Assembly (NCBI GenBank): GCA_964036155.1
Contig: OZ038423.1
Coordinates: 33,805,249 to 33,869,248 of the forward strand
Length of the DNA stretch: 64,000 nucleotides
From: Diploscapter coronatus
Taxonomy: Eukaryota > Nematoda > Chromadorea > Rhabditida > Rhabditidae
Reading direction: 5' to 3'
Part shown: in pieces, positions 25,515 to 37,955 of the stretch
How the letters are laid out: each line of letters begins with the position of its first letter
How positions within the stretch are numbered: position 1 is the stretch's first letter
Made by a program: the position numbers and the translations under genes
Notes under the pieces: model-generated
Told to the model about the DNA's origin: nothing
The model's database searches: none
The model's input: the letters and a program-made list of their open reading frames with translations, nothing else

Positions 25515-27376
25515 TTACTTGTACTCGGTCTCGAGATTGAAGATGGACTTGGAGTATTCCTGGATGAGTTTGCCAGCCATTTCCTTGTTCTCCTTCGTCT
25601 CTCGAGGGTGCTTGTACAGGAACATCACCGCCTTTCCGATGCCCGATTGCTTCAGGACGCTCTAAAATCGAATTGTCATCATTTTCTTGATCAAATTTTT
25701 CTCTTCATTCCGTTTGCAAATTTAGACCCGAATAAAACCCGATCGGGTCTTAAATTTGCAACTCCCGCTGTTCGTTATTCAATTATTAGCCTCTTACAGT
25801 TTCGAGCCTGCCGAAGGACCTGAGGATCTTGAGCATGGTGGTGCGGATCTCGAGTGCGGGCAGACTCTTGTCCGGTAGAGGGGCCAGCCACTCGGACACC
25901 GCAGACAGCACTCCGTTCTCGATCATCGCCTCTGCCATATCTGCCTGCAATTCATTCGATTGGTGGTTATCGCGGTTCATTTTTTCGTACATCGAACCGC
26001 GAACATTCCTATTGGATATTGTGGACACCTGATTACTTGATGAAAATGAAAATCAATCATTTTCTATTTTTCTATACGCGCAAAAATAATATGTGCATAT
26101 CAAACTTGTTCATTGCTTCACGCGTTCTCTTTCACTTCTCCATTCTTTCTTTTACAAAGTCCGTAAGGCTGTGTGTATGTCTGTAATGCACATTCGTTTA
26201 TTTTTGCGCGTGTAAAAATGCGTCACTTTTCATTTTTATCAAGTAATTAGCAGTCCACAATATTTTGGAATGACAAGGCAAAGACGCTATTGAATAGATC
26301 GAATGTGTGATTTGACTAAAGAATACATTTGCCTTGACATTTCATGTCATGACAATGAAAAGTCGGTTTATTCTCGACTTATCACTCAACTCTTCATTTT
26401 GCTATTCCAATATTAGTCTTTTTCACTTTCATAAAAGACGAATTCTTCAAATATTGATAACCCACCCTGATGAGCATCGCCTTAACCTGTCTGAGCAGCA
26501 TTCGCTTACGCAGGGCGGGCCGCGCTTCCATGTTCGCGGTTCTATCATCCTGCAATCAGTCAATTATCATTCAAATCCATAGTGTATCTTTCCACACAAA
26601 ATCAAAGCGCAATTTTCCTAAAAACACAACTCTTTGTTTCTATTATTTTTGCTTCTATTAAGAAAAATGCAAGAAACGAGTGAGCGTACCTTTGCAGCCT
26701 CCTTCATGGTCTCCACTAACGCGGCAATCGCTCCATCATCGTCGTTGATGATATCCACTCCTCCGTCCTTTCTGAATAGGTCAATTAACTCTCAATTCCT
26801 AACAACTTCCCGCTAACTAGAAATATCTTAGTCCAGAGAATTTCTAGAAAATATTTATAGTACGAATGGTAAATATTTAGGAAATTCGATAGAAAACTAG
26901 GAAGCAAGGCTTGGAAATTAATTCAGAAATGACATGCCAAAATGGAATAATTAGTGAGAAAGAAAACCATTTCTTTCACAAGTTAGCAAATTCGTATCGG
27001 AATATTCTTCTGAATTAGTATTATTTGTCAGTTCATAAATTCAATGATTTATGGAAAGTTAAACATTCAAAAAGTCGCTCACCCATTATTCCTGCTCCTG
27101 CGGCGGCGGCTCTGACTCCGTTCGGCCTTCTTCTTCTCCAAATACACGTCAAAGTCCCAGCGGAAATCACTGCAATAATCCAAATTACTCACTGAGCAAT
27201 ATGATTTTTTAATTCTAAGGAATTATCATCTAAAGTGTTTGGAATATCCACGTCATTTTTCGTTTCATTCCAATGCAGATACAAGAAAGCTTTAAAATCT
27301 TCGTATTTTTTCTTTTGAAATCGCCATCAAACCTCGGATAATCTGAGAAGTCGTTCTGCGGGACGTCGTCCGACAT
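25515..27376 (-). CDS. iws-1: IWS1/Spn1 transcription elongation factor (short form)
   Basis: Partner of SPT6 in RNA polymerase II elongation, nuclear. Exons on the minus strand: 27333-27376, 27083-27169, 26690-26771, 26466-26549, 25798-25944, 25515-25661, all in phase, 196 residues. The TFIIS N-terminal-like domain fills most of the protein: [59 protein letters not shown], then the signature [20 protein letters not shown] and [19 protein letters not shown]. The N-terminus is only about 70 residues ([20 protein letters not shown], then a basic [15 protein letters not shown]). Yeast and animal homologues carry long acidic N-terminal tails and extra C-terminal sequence, so this copy is close to the bare core. 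It lies directly downstream of spt-5 on the same strand, 658 bp away. Confidence 0.93.
26015..26262. mobile_element. MITE-like element in an iws-1 intron
   Basis: Terminal inverted repeats of about 37 bp: ATATTGTGGACACCTGATTA continuing to CTTGATGAAAATGAAAA, and the inverse TTTTCATTTTTATCAAG to TAATTAGCAGTCCACAATAT. Inside is a second inverted pair, ACGCGCAAAAATAA / TTATTTTTGCGCGT. Total about 248 bp, no coding capacity. Confidence 0.6.
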
Positions 27377-28033
27377 TTTCCAAGGACACTGAAAGTGAAG
27401 TTTAATTGAATCACACTTCGAAAGAAACTCAGCGATTCAATAAGATATCGAACAGCAACTCGAATGCTGATTGGACTTTTAAGATGAGAAAAACTCGACT
27501 ACCAAAAACATTCCATTATAATCAATCAACAAAAGACAATTCAAAGATAAATGAATGGATAAAATCACTTCTGACGAGACGAGGCGAAAACGGCGAGAAA
27601 TTTCTAGAAATAAAGAAGGGCCTTCAAAAAATCTCTTCAAAACACTAGTCATTCTATAAAAGATATCACCTCCTAAAATTAGAAAAAAGAAAAGTATAAA
27701 TCAACAATTACAACTGATAAACGCAACAATGACGGACAAGGTTAGCAACAAAACGTTACCCGACTAGAGAACAATCGTATGATCTGATACGAATAAAGAG
27801 ATCAAGTAAATGGGAAGATCAATTCCGAGAAATCGATGAAATTTCAAATAAAGAAATTCAACAAAACATCGTAAATTTTCATTTAAAAAAATAACATTCA
27901 TTTAGAAAAGCATGAATAAATTGTGCAATTTTGCTAATTGACTATGAGTTTTTCCCCAGAATGAGAAAAGATAAAGGTAAAAATGGATAAATAAACTATC
28001 CTACGTCACAAACGAGGTGAGGGGATTTGGCAC
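27377..28033. other. Spacer between spt-5 and iws-1
   Basis: 657 bp, purine-rich on the + strand. It separates the spt-5 stop from the iws-1 start. It is longer than a classical C. elegans operon spacer, so co-transcription is possible but not shown. Confidence 0.4.
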
Positions 28034-31000
28034 TCACAGAGTGGACTCATGTTCGGGCTCCAGTTTGACCACGGAGGGAGTGTACTTGAGCAGAGGGGAG
28101 GAACCGCCTTCGGAAGACTGGCACGGACTCTGGTTGTAGCTGGGCGTGTGCGGACCGCGACGCTCTGAAATGCAAAAGCAAATCAGAAGAATGCTTTCGA
28201 GCATTGGAAAAAACTGAGCGATGAAGGTGAATGGTCTTTGCTCCGACTACCCACATTTACTTATTTGGACCATCCACTTTTTATAAGAGAATAATATGAG
28301 AGAGTGGTAGAGGAAATGGGTGGCGGTAGTCCGAATAGGAGGCCAAAGTTAATTGATTTTCTTTCAAACTCATGATATTTAGAATAAAACTCTTCTAAAA
28401 CAATCTCTATTTTGTATTAAAAAATCTAATCTAAATTATCAGTATTTTCAATACAGTGATTGAAATTTGCTTGATCATGATAGCAACAAGTATATCTATC
28501 GTTGCAATTTACTGCTAAAATTTTTAAAGATAGTTCAAAATGGCTTACGGCCTTCATTAGCAGCAGGACTCTCGTAGGTGATTTCGTAGGCGGGAGTCGA
28601 GTTGCCTGGATCGTACGAGGGAGACGAGGCAAAGCGATCAGCGGAAGGATCATAGGCCGGAGTGGCGCTGAATTTGTTGGGCGCATTGTGTGATGGCGAT
28701 CTGAACATACGACTTTATGCATATCTTTCACCACAAACTAGTGAAAGAATAAGAAGTTTCGATGAAAAATACAAAAGACAATGCGAAAAATTCACTCTCC
28801 CAAGTGTTTGAGAAAATTCTAACGCTATTTTTCGGAGCCTCAACGCTCGACTTGGATTTGTGTTCGAAAATTACATCTTCTTATCACAGAATAAGAAGGC
28901 ATTAAGAAAAAGATATAATGAAGACGTTTTTTTATCTTCTTCTGTCAATATTTTGATGATAAAAGTTGACCTATTCTGTCTAATAGTATTCTAGATTTGC
29001 AACTATTTACCTCTCTCCAGCCCCCTTGATATAGCTAGACGTGCTCTTTCCTTCATTCTCTCTTTCATACCAAGGAGTCGACGAGCCGTGTTGGAGAGTG
29101 CGGCCTGAACTTTTTATTGCCTCATCAAGGATATGCAGTTTAAAAATCTCAATTAAATTCATCATGACTTTTCGGTATTTGCAAAAGACGTTACTAAATC
29201 TCAGATTGAAATAAAGTGGAACAGAAATCAGACTTGGGAAATTTCGAAACAGCTAATCACACAACTGATGAAACGAGATAGTATATCTTGTCGAGAGACG
29301 GAAAAAAGTTATGCTCTTCTTTTCACAATATGTAAGATAACCTATTTCGTTTCATGCGGCTAACTACGATTCGAAATTTTCTCAAGTCTGATTGAGGTTG
29401 AAAGTGGAATTGGAAAATTCAGCATGAGTTTTCCGATAACTCGGCCCACCTGGAGTCGATCCACCGTAGTAGGGCGTGGATGCACCCTGATAGGTAGGCG
29501 TTCTTCCAGTGTGGTACATCGGGGTGCGGGACGAGCCGTCGAAGGCCGGAGTCTGTAGAAAAACATAGTTGTTTCAAATTGAAGATTTCTCAGTTTCTGA
29601 TTTGGGAAATATTGCTACTTCTTTTCACGTGAAGGAGAATAAAATCTCTAGATATTACGCATGGAATCTTTATGAATATGCCGGTTAAAAATGAAAATAT
29701 CGACAAACTGAAATATGCTCGCCATCTTTGTCATTTTCATACGAATTTTCTGCTCACCCTAGAGAAATTGCTCGCATTGGAGAGGCCGCTGAGTTCCTCG
29801 CCGATGACTTTGATGCGCGAGCGATCCACCGGTATGGTCTGAAAATGTGTTCCTCTATTTACAATGATTAAAAATTCGATTCATATAGAGGACAGATTCA
29901 AAGGACCCTCTTTCCCAAATGATTGTTATTTCATCGATTTTTTATCTTTGCTAAAAATTCTATACAAATGTTCTCATTCCCACCTTGCACTCGGCATGTA
30001 GCTCCACTCTGACAGTCGAGTCGGTCGCATCCTTCACTATGCCCACGTAGCCCTGAACATTCCATCTTTGTTTCAAACCAGGTAAAATTTTCGCATGTTC
30101 AAAAATAGCTTGGACTAAGGTTGTGCAGAAATTCCCGAATGAGAGAGTATCTCTTTCTCTGCTCCGCGCGCTCTCACGCGAAAATTTCCGCACAATCCTG
30201 GCTTGGGCTCTAAGCATTTTAGAAAATTGATGAAGAAGGCCAAACCTTGAGCGGTCCCATGGTGATTCGCACGGTCTTGCCAATCAATGTGTTGTCTCGG
30301 CGCGGACGATTGTTGTCATTCAGGGAGAATCCAGCTAGAAACAACTCTCAATTTATCACTGAATTCACAGTGCACATAAACTAGAAAAATGCGCCGAAAT
30401 GTTCAGTTTGTATTATTCTCCGAAAGATACTATCTTCAGGGAATTGCACTTTGAAAGAACTAGATCAAATGGATTTTCCAAAAAAAAAAGATAAGGCGAC
30501 TAGTGAAATCACTTTGAAACTAAACGACCTACCAACGAAGCTAGCAGGCGACATGTTTTCCGGATTGTAATTGGCGAAGGGAGCGAAGGCAGGCAGACGG
30601 GGCGATTCGGTCGGGTTCGGGGTCGAGCCGCGTCTCCAGATGGCCGGCATGTTCGCTGAATGCATTGTTCATCAAATCCCAGATATTCACAAGCACTCAG
30701 AGACTCCTTCAGATAATCTCGTATAAAAATTTTCGAAAAAAAATCTGGATTTACTTTTTAGACACTTAGAAAATGGATTATTTTCTGATTGGTTTCGTTC
30801 GTTTTTATCTTCAATTTCGAAAAACTAAAAATGTCAATTTAAAATTGGACTGAAAATTTGGATTTGTTGAGCATTCGTATGCTTACATCGATTAGTGCCG
30901 CCAGCGAGGAGCAAGTGCTTGGGTCTGCAGACGAAAATGCCCCCATTCTCCGTGTGCATGCGCGAGTAGACGAACACGAATGACTTGAAGATGTGACGGA

Positions 31001-34000
31001 TCTCCACCTGCGGTGACTCGTTGTCGTTCCTCTTTGCCTGTAAAGTTACGCATTTTTGAAAATTAGAAAAAAAAAACATGAGATAACGAACCGCGTGGGC
31101 TCCATCGATGACCTTCACATAGTCGTTAGCGTAGAGGCCGTTGCCGTTTTTGTCGAGGGCCACCGCGTGCTTGCAGTCCTTCTTGCCCATTATCGCTTGC
31201 GGCTTGATGCGCTGCACCTGAATCGTCACAAGTTCATTCGAGTTCAAATTATAAAATGAAGCATTTGACCAAATCATACTTATTTGGAAACTCCATGTTT
31301 CTGCGGACTTCATACTCAAATAACTGTCCGTTTTCCAATTTTCCAAAATAAGAGCAGGCTAACATTTCGATATGCAAGATACCTTTTATATAATTTCAAT
31401 TTCCGTTTCCACATTTTCCGGAAGTTTCCGTCCAGCCCTGTTCGTAATACACCTCATAAATCATGCCCTTACATTTTCGGACTGATCGAGTATTTCGAGG
31501 GCCTCTTTCTCGATTCTGACGACGACGCCGACAGTCTGCGGGTCGATTTGGACGAGGTCGTGGAATCTGAATCTGCCCATCGAGTCGATGCCCGTCATCG
31601 TTTCCGCGCACAGACGCACATCTCGCGGACGCACTTTCATCTGCAATTTGAAAATTCATTTGAAAACGAAGTGCTACTATAAAATCTCGCCAAAATGGAT
31701 GATTGGCTCATTTTTTCCTAGCATTGTTCCCTATGTGGAGGGGGATCTGCTGCTTTAATTTGTCTGTAGCACGCAGGCGAACCGGTAAGTCATGTTGGAA
31801 TGGACAGACTGGGCAGACATTGTGCTGTTTTCTTCGATTTTCCCGAAGTATAAACCGCCGAAAATCCGAAGAAAGTCATTTCGATGGGTTGATTCGGGAA
31901 GATTACTATTGGTTCATTTTGAAGAATCAACGTCCAAAGTAAGCATTACAGTGAAAACTCACACAATTGTGAAGTCAGTTAGCCGTATTCGAGAAGTAAA
32001 GTAGAAAAATGATTGTGGTGGGGTGGGCTGACCTCGCTGAGACTGAGATCGGAGAGAATGATGACGACGTTCGGCTCGACTCGGACGATGAGCCCCGTGT
32101 TGCCCGCGTGCTCGCCGGCCAACACCTTCACGTGGTCGCCCGCCTCGAAGAACTTGTGCAGCTCCCCCGCGTTGACCGCGATCGTCTCCTGCAATGTTGT
32201 GCGCGGATCAAATCAGCACCTTTTGCTGCTCGCACCTAGTTCTAGGGAAATTTCGAGAGGACGAGCTTAAAAATATACGAGGATACACGCGCACGCCACA
32301 GCAGGAGCAGGCGAATGTTATATATAAATTTATTAGTGCTTTGACTCCAATTCTTCCTACGTGGTCCAATACTAAAACGTCTTAATTTTTATCCGTCATT
32401 ATATATTTTGGATCGAACTTGTTCACTTTATTGCATGCTCACTTTTTGCTATAGCTTTGTATTTAAAAAAAAAATTCCCTGAGTAATAAATGCCGTGCTT
32501 TCTCTCCTTCTAAAATAACGAGAGAATTGTCTGCCTTTACATTTCTTTGCTCGTATTAAAGAAAGATGGTGCTTTTTCATGAAAATCTCTAAGCAAACCT
32601 GGAATCCCTCGAGGTCTGGGGCGATGGTCACCTTCTCGCCTTCCACACTCTCCACTTTTCCCTTCAGATTCTGCAGCTCCCCTTCAACTACCTGAAACAT
32701 TTCAATTTATTCAGTTATTTCTCAAAAAATAGCTGCGAGTACTTTCTTCTTCCAAATAATAGAAAACGAAAGAAAGGAGCAAAATATAGTTTGAGAGAAA
32801 AGTATTCGCAGTCTCAAAAATTTGCAGAATCGAACCTCAATCACATCACCCGGCGCGAAGGAGTGGCCCTTCTCACGAATCATCGTGTTCTCCACTGAAA
32901 TTGCACGTTTTAAAGTTGAAATTTTGCAGAATTATGCTCTTAAACAATACTTTCTGTTAGAGGATTTTGGGAAGAACAGAATAAGTAACAAAGAAATCAG
33001 ATTCAGACTTCTTCAAAATCGATATAGAAGCTTGAGTTTCCAATTGCTAAATATTATTCCTAAGTTTCAATATCATTATAAAATCTCCAAGAAAATGAAT
33101 ATATTGCAAATTCTTCTTCGTTTGAAATTGATTTCCTCCTCACAATTCAAAACCAAATGTTAAAAGAAAATTATCTGCGAAAAACAAATCCAACTAACAC
33201 TCCTTTTGGAGTCCATCGGCGGATTCCTGGAACTTCTCGAGTTCGGTGAACGAGGGCTTGACGCCATCGACGATGATAGCGTTGATGTAGAATGATCTGT
33301 AGAGCAGACCGGCCCTGTAGTGGTTGCCCTCGAACACGATGAAGTCTCCGTCGGTGGTGACCTCGCCGCCGATCTCCTTGATTCGCTCCAGGTCGAACAG
33401 ACGCGACAGGGGCTTTGGACTCTTTTTCGCATTCTTGTCATTCTCCTGAGCTTGTTCAATTCGTAAGAAAAAAGGATAATTCATTATCTTGAAAAACAAT
33501 CGACAGTTTTAGAAAAAAAAAATTTAAAGGATGAAGATAATCTTCATCTCTTTTCCTTACAGTTGGTCTATACACTATTTCATCAAGTTTGTAAAATTGC
33601 GAATTTTCCAAATATTTTCAAAATTGAGAATAAAAACATTGAACATGAAGTTGTCTTTTTCATGTTCAAATGGACTTCTTAGCACTACGCATGGAGAAAA
33701 ATGTTGCACCGCTAAAGATAATCGCTTCAAATTTTCATTTGCCTGAAAAGCGTTCGGGTTGACTAACCGATCTGAGAGTGCCCCTCATCTTGTTGTAGTC
33801 GATTCTCGGTACCAGCTTCAGATTGACTTTGTTGTGCGCGATGTCCACCCAATCCACCTGTAAGTTTCTTCTAGTTCATCTTCCAATTTCAATGAAAAAA
33901 TTATTTCGATAAAAACGCCTTATGAATGAGGTTTGATTTGAGAATGACAAAATGTTTCGAAAGAAATGAAACTGGAAGAAGTTGACACATTATTTTCCCA

Positions 34001-36941
34001 TTTTCGAAACGGTCTTCTCAATTTGATGAAAGTCCGATAAATTTTCCTGCACATTTTACCACTGCTAATCAAAACTGCAAAAAAAAAAATCAAAGAAATG
34101 TGTGTGGAGAAAAGTTGTCGATTCCTCGAAACTGGAAGAAATGAGTTGGCACGCACCTGTGCGAGATCACCCTTGTAAATGGTGCGTTTGAGTCGAACGT
34201 AGCTGCCGACGCGCAGATGGGGAACGTCCTTCGTCACTCGCAATGCGTCCACCATGTCTTTGATTGGCACCATCGGAAATTATTCGATTTCAGAAACTTG
34301 CTATCAAATCGTCCGGATGTTTTGAAAATTGTTCATATCCTGATTTTCAATCACTATTGTCGAGACGAATTACATTTTACTGCATTTGTCTTTTTCAAAT
34401 CGATTTCTGCCTCAACAACATATTTATCAATTTATTGTTGTCGTTAGAAGATATTTTCTTTCTGAAACAACGACAACAGATGACAAACTCTGTCGTCTAT
34501 GTTTAAAAAAATGCAGGATGGCTTACAGTGATGATGTACGAGTTGAGAGCGGACACGCCCTCGATGGCCTTCTGGACGTGAGCTTGCTTGTGCGCCTCCA
34601 CGTAGATCATTCCCTTCAGATTCTCCTTGCACACTACTGACTTGATCAGGAGTGGCTGAAAACCTATGCATCTATGCAATCAATCCAAGTAAGCAAGGTA
34701 GTGTAAATTAAATTCTTTTTCTGCTTGTTTTAAAATCAGCGTGGGAAAATCTAAGGTGTTGTATTCAAAAGGAATCAATTTTGTCACATTCATTAGTTTC
34801 CATTTTAAATAATATCGTTAGTCGAAGAGAAAGTCTATATTCATTCCACGATTGGAAATAGAATCTGTAGCGAAATAGTGAGTCGCATAGAAGAGAAACG
34901 CGATGAATAGCGTAATTTTTAAATATCGATGTTCTCTCCAATCAATGATATCATTCATTCAATCGTCTTAGAATTAAGTGGAGTATACAAAACGTATAAT
35001 AATCGGACCTGATCATGATTTTGGTAGGCGATGAACTTGCGCATGAGCTGGAGAGAGGCTGCCTTCTCCTCGCCGAGCCTGCATTTCACGATCCACAGAT
35101 TCGGATCCTTCGTCTGAGGCAGAAGTGAGGTCTGTGCGATGCTATCTAAATAAGTCAAATAAGAGGATTTCTCAATTCTTCATAACTTTCCTCCAAAAAT
35201 AGAAAAATGCTGCATTCAATTATAAGCTTTCTTGAAAAAAGCTTCGAATCGCAAACATTCTCATTTAGAAATTAAAACGCATATCAAAACTCTAAACAAG
35301 GGGAATCCAAAGAAAGAAGAATTTTTGCAGCAGCGTCTTCAACAAAACTCAAAATTCGTTGCAATCCTGATGCATTTCAACCAAATAGTCGTGTCAATTT
35401 GATGGCAATCGATCCTTTTTCTGTCAACCCACCCATGCCGATATCGTCATCGTCGATGCCCCTCCTGGGCGATCGTCTGCTGTACTTGTCCTCGAGTCGT
35501 CTGACCAGCTCGTCCTCGGACAGCTCCTGCAGTGCGCTATGTCTCTGCCTCCTCTGCGCGTCCAGACGGAACATCTCCATTTCTGCCTGCAACTCAACTC
35601 ATTTGGCACTCAGCCACCAGTCAATTTCTGCTACGAGTAGTCCCCCCTTCTTCCCACGAAATTTTTGTGAATACCAGAATAGTTTGAAACTCAATTCCGA
35701 CTCTGATCAGGGCTGCTGCGTCGTGTATACGATTTGCACGATGCACAGCTTAAATACACGGCACGATATGAGTCGTGTCGTGTAATCTAGAAATTGCACA
35801 GAATGAAAAAAACTGTCCTGTTGTGCATCAAATCGTCTACACGATCTACAGCCCTGGCTATTTTTTCAACACATGATCTTTCAATTCGTTTGACTAGCGC
35901 AATATCTCGTTGCTGAGGTTCGAAACATCCCGTGTCTGACCGCCAGTCCTACCTCGTGTTTCTCGTTCTTCTCTATCTCGCCCCAGCCGTCGTCCTCCGA
36001 CTCCTCTTCGTCGTCGTCGTCCACCTCGACGTCTTCCAGAATGAACTCGTTGCGCACCGAGCCGCGCTGAAAATAAGCAACTTTTATCGGCATCTTTTCC
36101 CAAAATATGATTTCACATGGTTTAATGCAAAACGATTCGAAACTGAATCTAGCCGGGACTCAGTTGTTGCAGCTTGCAACAATTCTCCTTGAAAATAACG
36201 ATATTCAGACAGTGTGTTCTAAATTTGAAGAAATGATGAAATGCATTATTGTTGGGGTGAGAGAGCTAATCCGAATTTCTTGATATCGGCTATCGTGTTC
36301 GGTATATAATTCGACGCAATTTTCCAATTTTGCAAGCTCACCGGTCTTCTCTTCTTCTGCCTGGCCTTGGTGGACTTCTCGCCTTCCTCTTCATCTCCAT
36401 CGCTGCTGCTCTTCTCTTCGTCCGAGGACGAGCTGACTTCAATCTTAAAAGTACAAAACAAAATTCATTCATTCGACTCTAAGAAAAAGTATCGACTTTC
36501 TGCACAAATCCGAAGAAGGACTACTGTGCCCTGATCCACGAACGACAGTGAACGTTCAAAGTTTAGGCTCTATTTTTGCTCGAGAAGAAGCTAAGTGAGG
36601 ATCACAATCGGCGTGGATCCGTACACATGACTGCAATTTTCAGTCACTTCTGCAGCTCACCTTCCTCTTCCTGTCCAACACCAGTTTCCTCTCGAGTTCA
36701 GCGAAGTCCCTCTCCGAATCCGACTCCGATTCCTGAACCATTTCATTTTCTTATTTTTCCAAACTTTCAACTTTTTCGTTTTAATTTGGCCACTGCACCG
36801 TAACTGCGATGGAAAGCCCCGCCTTTTTTACGAATTCAACATTTTTAGAACGAGTTTTTGAGATTTCTTCCAGAAAATGCATAAATTTCTCACCAAGTCA
36901 TCGCAGAGCCTCAGACTGCCCAGATCGTCTGAGTCCGACAT
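28034..36941 (-). CDS. spt-5: Transcription elongation factor SPT5
   Basis: Large DSIF subunit that clamps RNA polymerase II. Twenty-four minus-strand coding exons from 36894-36941 to 28034-28164, 934 residues; all phases match. The acidic N-ter ([20 protein letters not shown]) is followed by the NGN domain at about 170-255 ([40 protein letters not shown]). KOW domains follow: [20 protein letters not shown] with [63 protein letters not shown], and [20 protein letters not shown] near 715-740. The CTR at about 775-890 has repeated S/T-P motifs ([20 protein letters not shown]), a P-TEFb target in homologues. It is shorter than human (1087). The exon 34157-34273 ([13 protein letters not shown]) must begin after TTTCCG, not AG. 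Starts [10 protein letters not shown] after ATTTTCAG. Confidence 0.96.
29229..29390. mobile_element. Palindromic element, copy 2 of the AAACGAGA family (spt-5 intron)
   Basis: CAGACTTGGGAAATTTCGAA and the inverse TTCGAAATTTTCTCAAGTCTG bound a 162-bp unit. Internally AAACGAGATAGTATATCTTG is shared with 3231-3365. TIRs starting CAGACTTG are clear. No ORF. Confidence 0.6.
30108..30208. repeat. Inverted-repeat element in an spt-5 intron
   Basis: GCTTGGACTAAGGTTGTGCA + GAAATT and the inverse AATTTCCGCACAATCCTGGC + TTGG, arms about 26 bp, with an inner AGAGAGTATCTCTTTCTCT / GCGCGCTCTC core. Single copy here. Confidence 0.5.
35708..35856. mobile_element. hAT-like MITE in an spt-5 intron
   Basis: CAGGGCTGCTGCGTCGTGTA + TACGATTTG and inverse CAAATCGTCTACACGATCTA + CAGCCCTG. 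A second nested pair ACGGCACGATATGAGTCGTG lies inside. CAGGG ends resemble hAT termini, but I could not see a matching 8-bp target duplication. Confidence 0.5.
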
Positions 36942-37955
36942 CACAGCCGCTGAAAATGCAAATTAAAATCGAAGAAAAACTGAAAAATTAAAATAGCGGC
37001 CTAAATTTGGAGAATCAAATCGATATTTGCGATCGTGCAAATGGAAGAATAAACGTGAATATGATCGTTTTGATATTCGTGCCCGTGTAATCAAAATGGA
37101 GAAGGAAGTTGGAACAAAGAGCAGAAAGGAATTCGGAATTTCTGATGGTAAAATAAACATTTCTTAATTTCCTGTTCAACTGTTCAAAGTTCTGCAAAAT
37201 TCGAGAATAATCGTTTTTAGGGAAAATTAGGCCCACCACTACCCTCTTTTTGGAAAATGGTATGGGAAAAGAAAGAGTGAAGACTACAAGGAGCCGGAAA
37301 ATCAAATATTTGGAAAAAAAATTCGAGGTTAAAAATCAGCTCCTAGAAAGACTACTTTTTTTCTTTTCTTCTCTTGCTTTCTCATATTATTTCTTAGAAA
37401 GGGTGGTGCCTTTTTCTAACTGGTGTCCCGGTGCCTTTTTCTATGAGCCAAAAAATCACAAGAATTTTCAAAAAAAAATTAAAAGACATGAAAGAACGAC
37501 TTTCACGCAGAATAATTAATGTAATTTGCAACTTCAGAAGTATAATAGATCAGATTTTAACTGATTTGGTCACAAGTGGTCAAGTATACCGAAACTTCAT
37601 TTTACTTTAAAAGTCTAAAAACCGTAAAAGAGAAGAAGAGTACTTTAAAAATCTGGAAGAAATTCAAATTTTACAAAACAATCAAACAAAAAGAGCTGAA
37701 CTTATAAAAAGAAGTAAGCAACAAAGAAATAAAACCCGTAAAATACGTTACTGCAAGAAAGTAAAAATCTGCTCGAAATTTAAATTCAAAAGAAAGGTTT
37801 GATGATTCAGACGATGAAGTTTGAAAAACATGGAGAACTACAAAGTACCATAAAATGCAAAAAAAAACAAACAAACAATAAAGAAATTGGTGATAAAAGA
37901 TTCAAAACAAAGTGAGTTTGGGAAGGAAATTAGGGGAATTAAGTGGATGAGTGAA
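36942..37955. other. Spacer between the CCCH gene and spt-5
   Basis: About 1 kb, A/T-rich, no supported ORF. It holds the 3' UTR of the CCCH gene and the spt-5 upstream region. Confidence 0.35.

Noticed and set aside
30834..31346. 170-codon minus-strand open frame in the spt-5 region
   Set aside because: It reads through an intron of spt-5 between two genuine exons; the spliced exons account for the conserved part.
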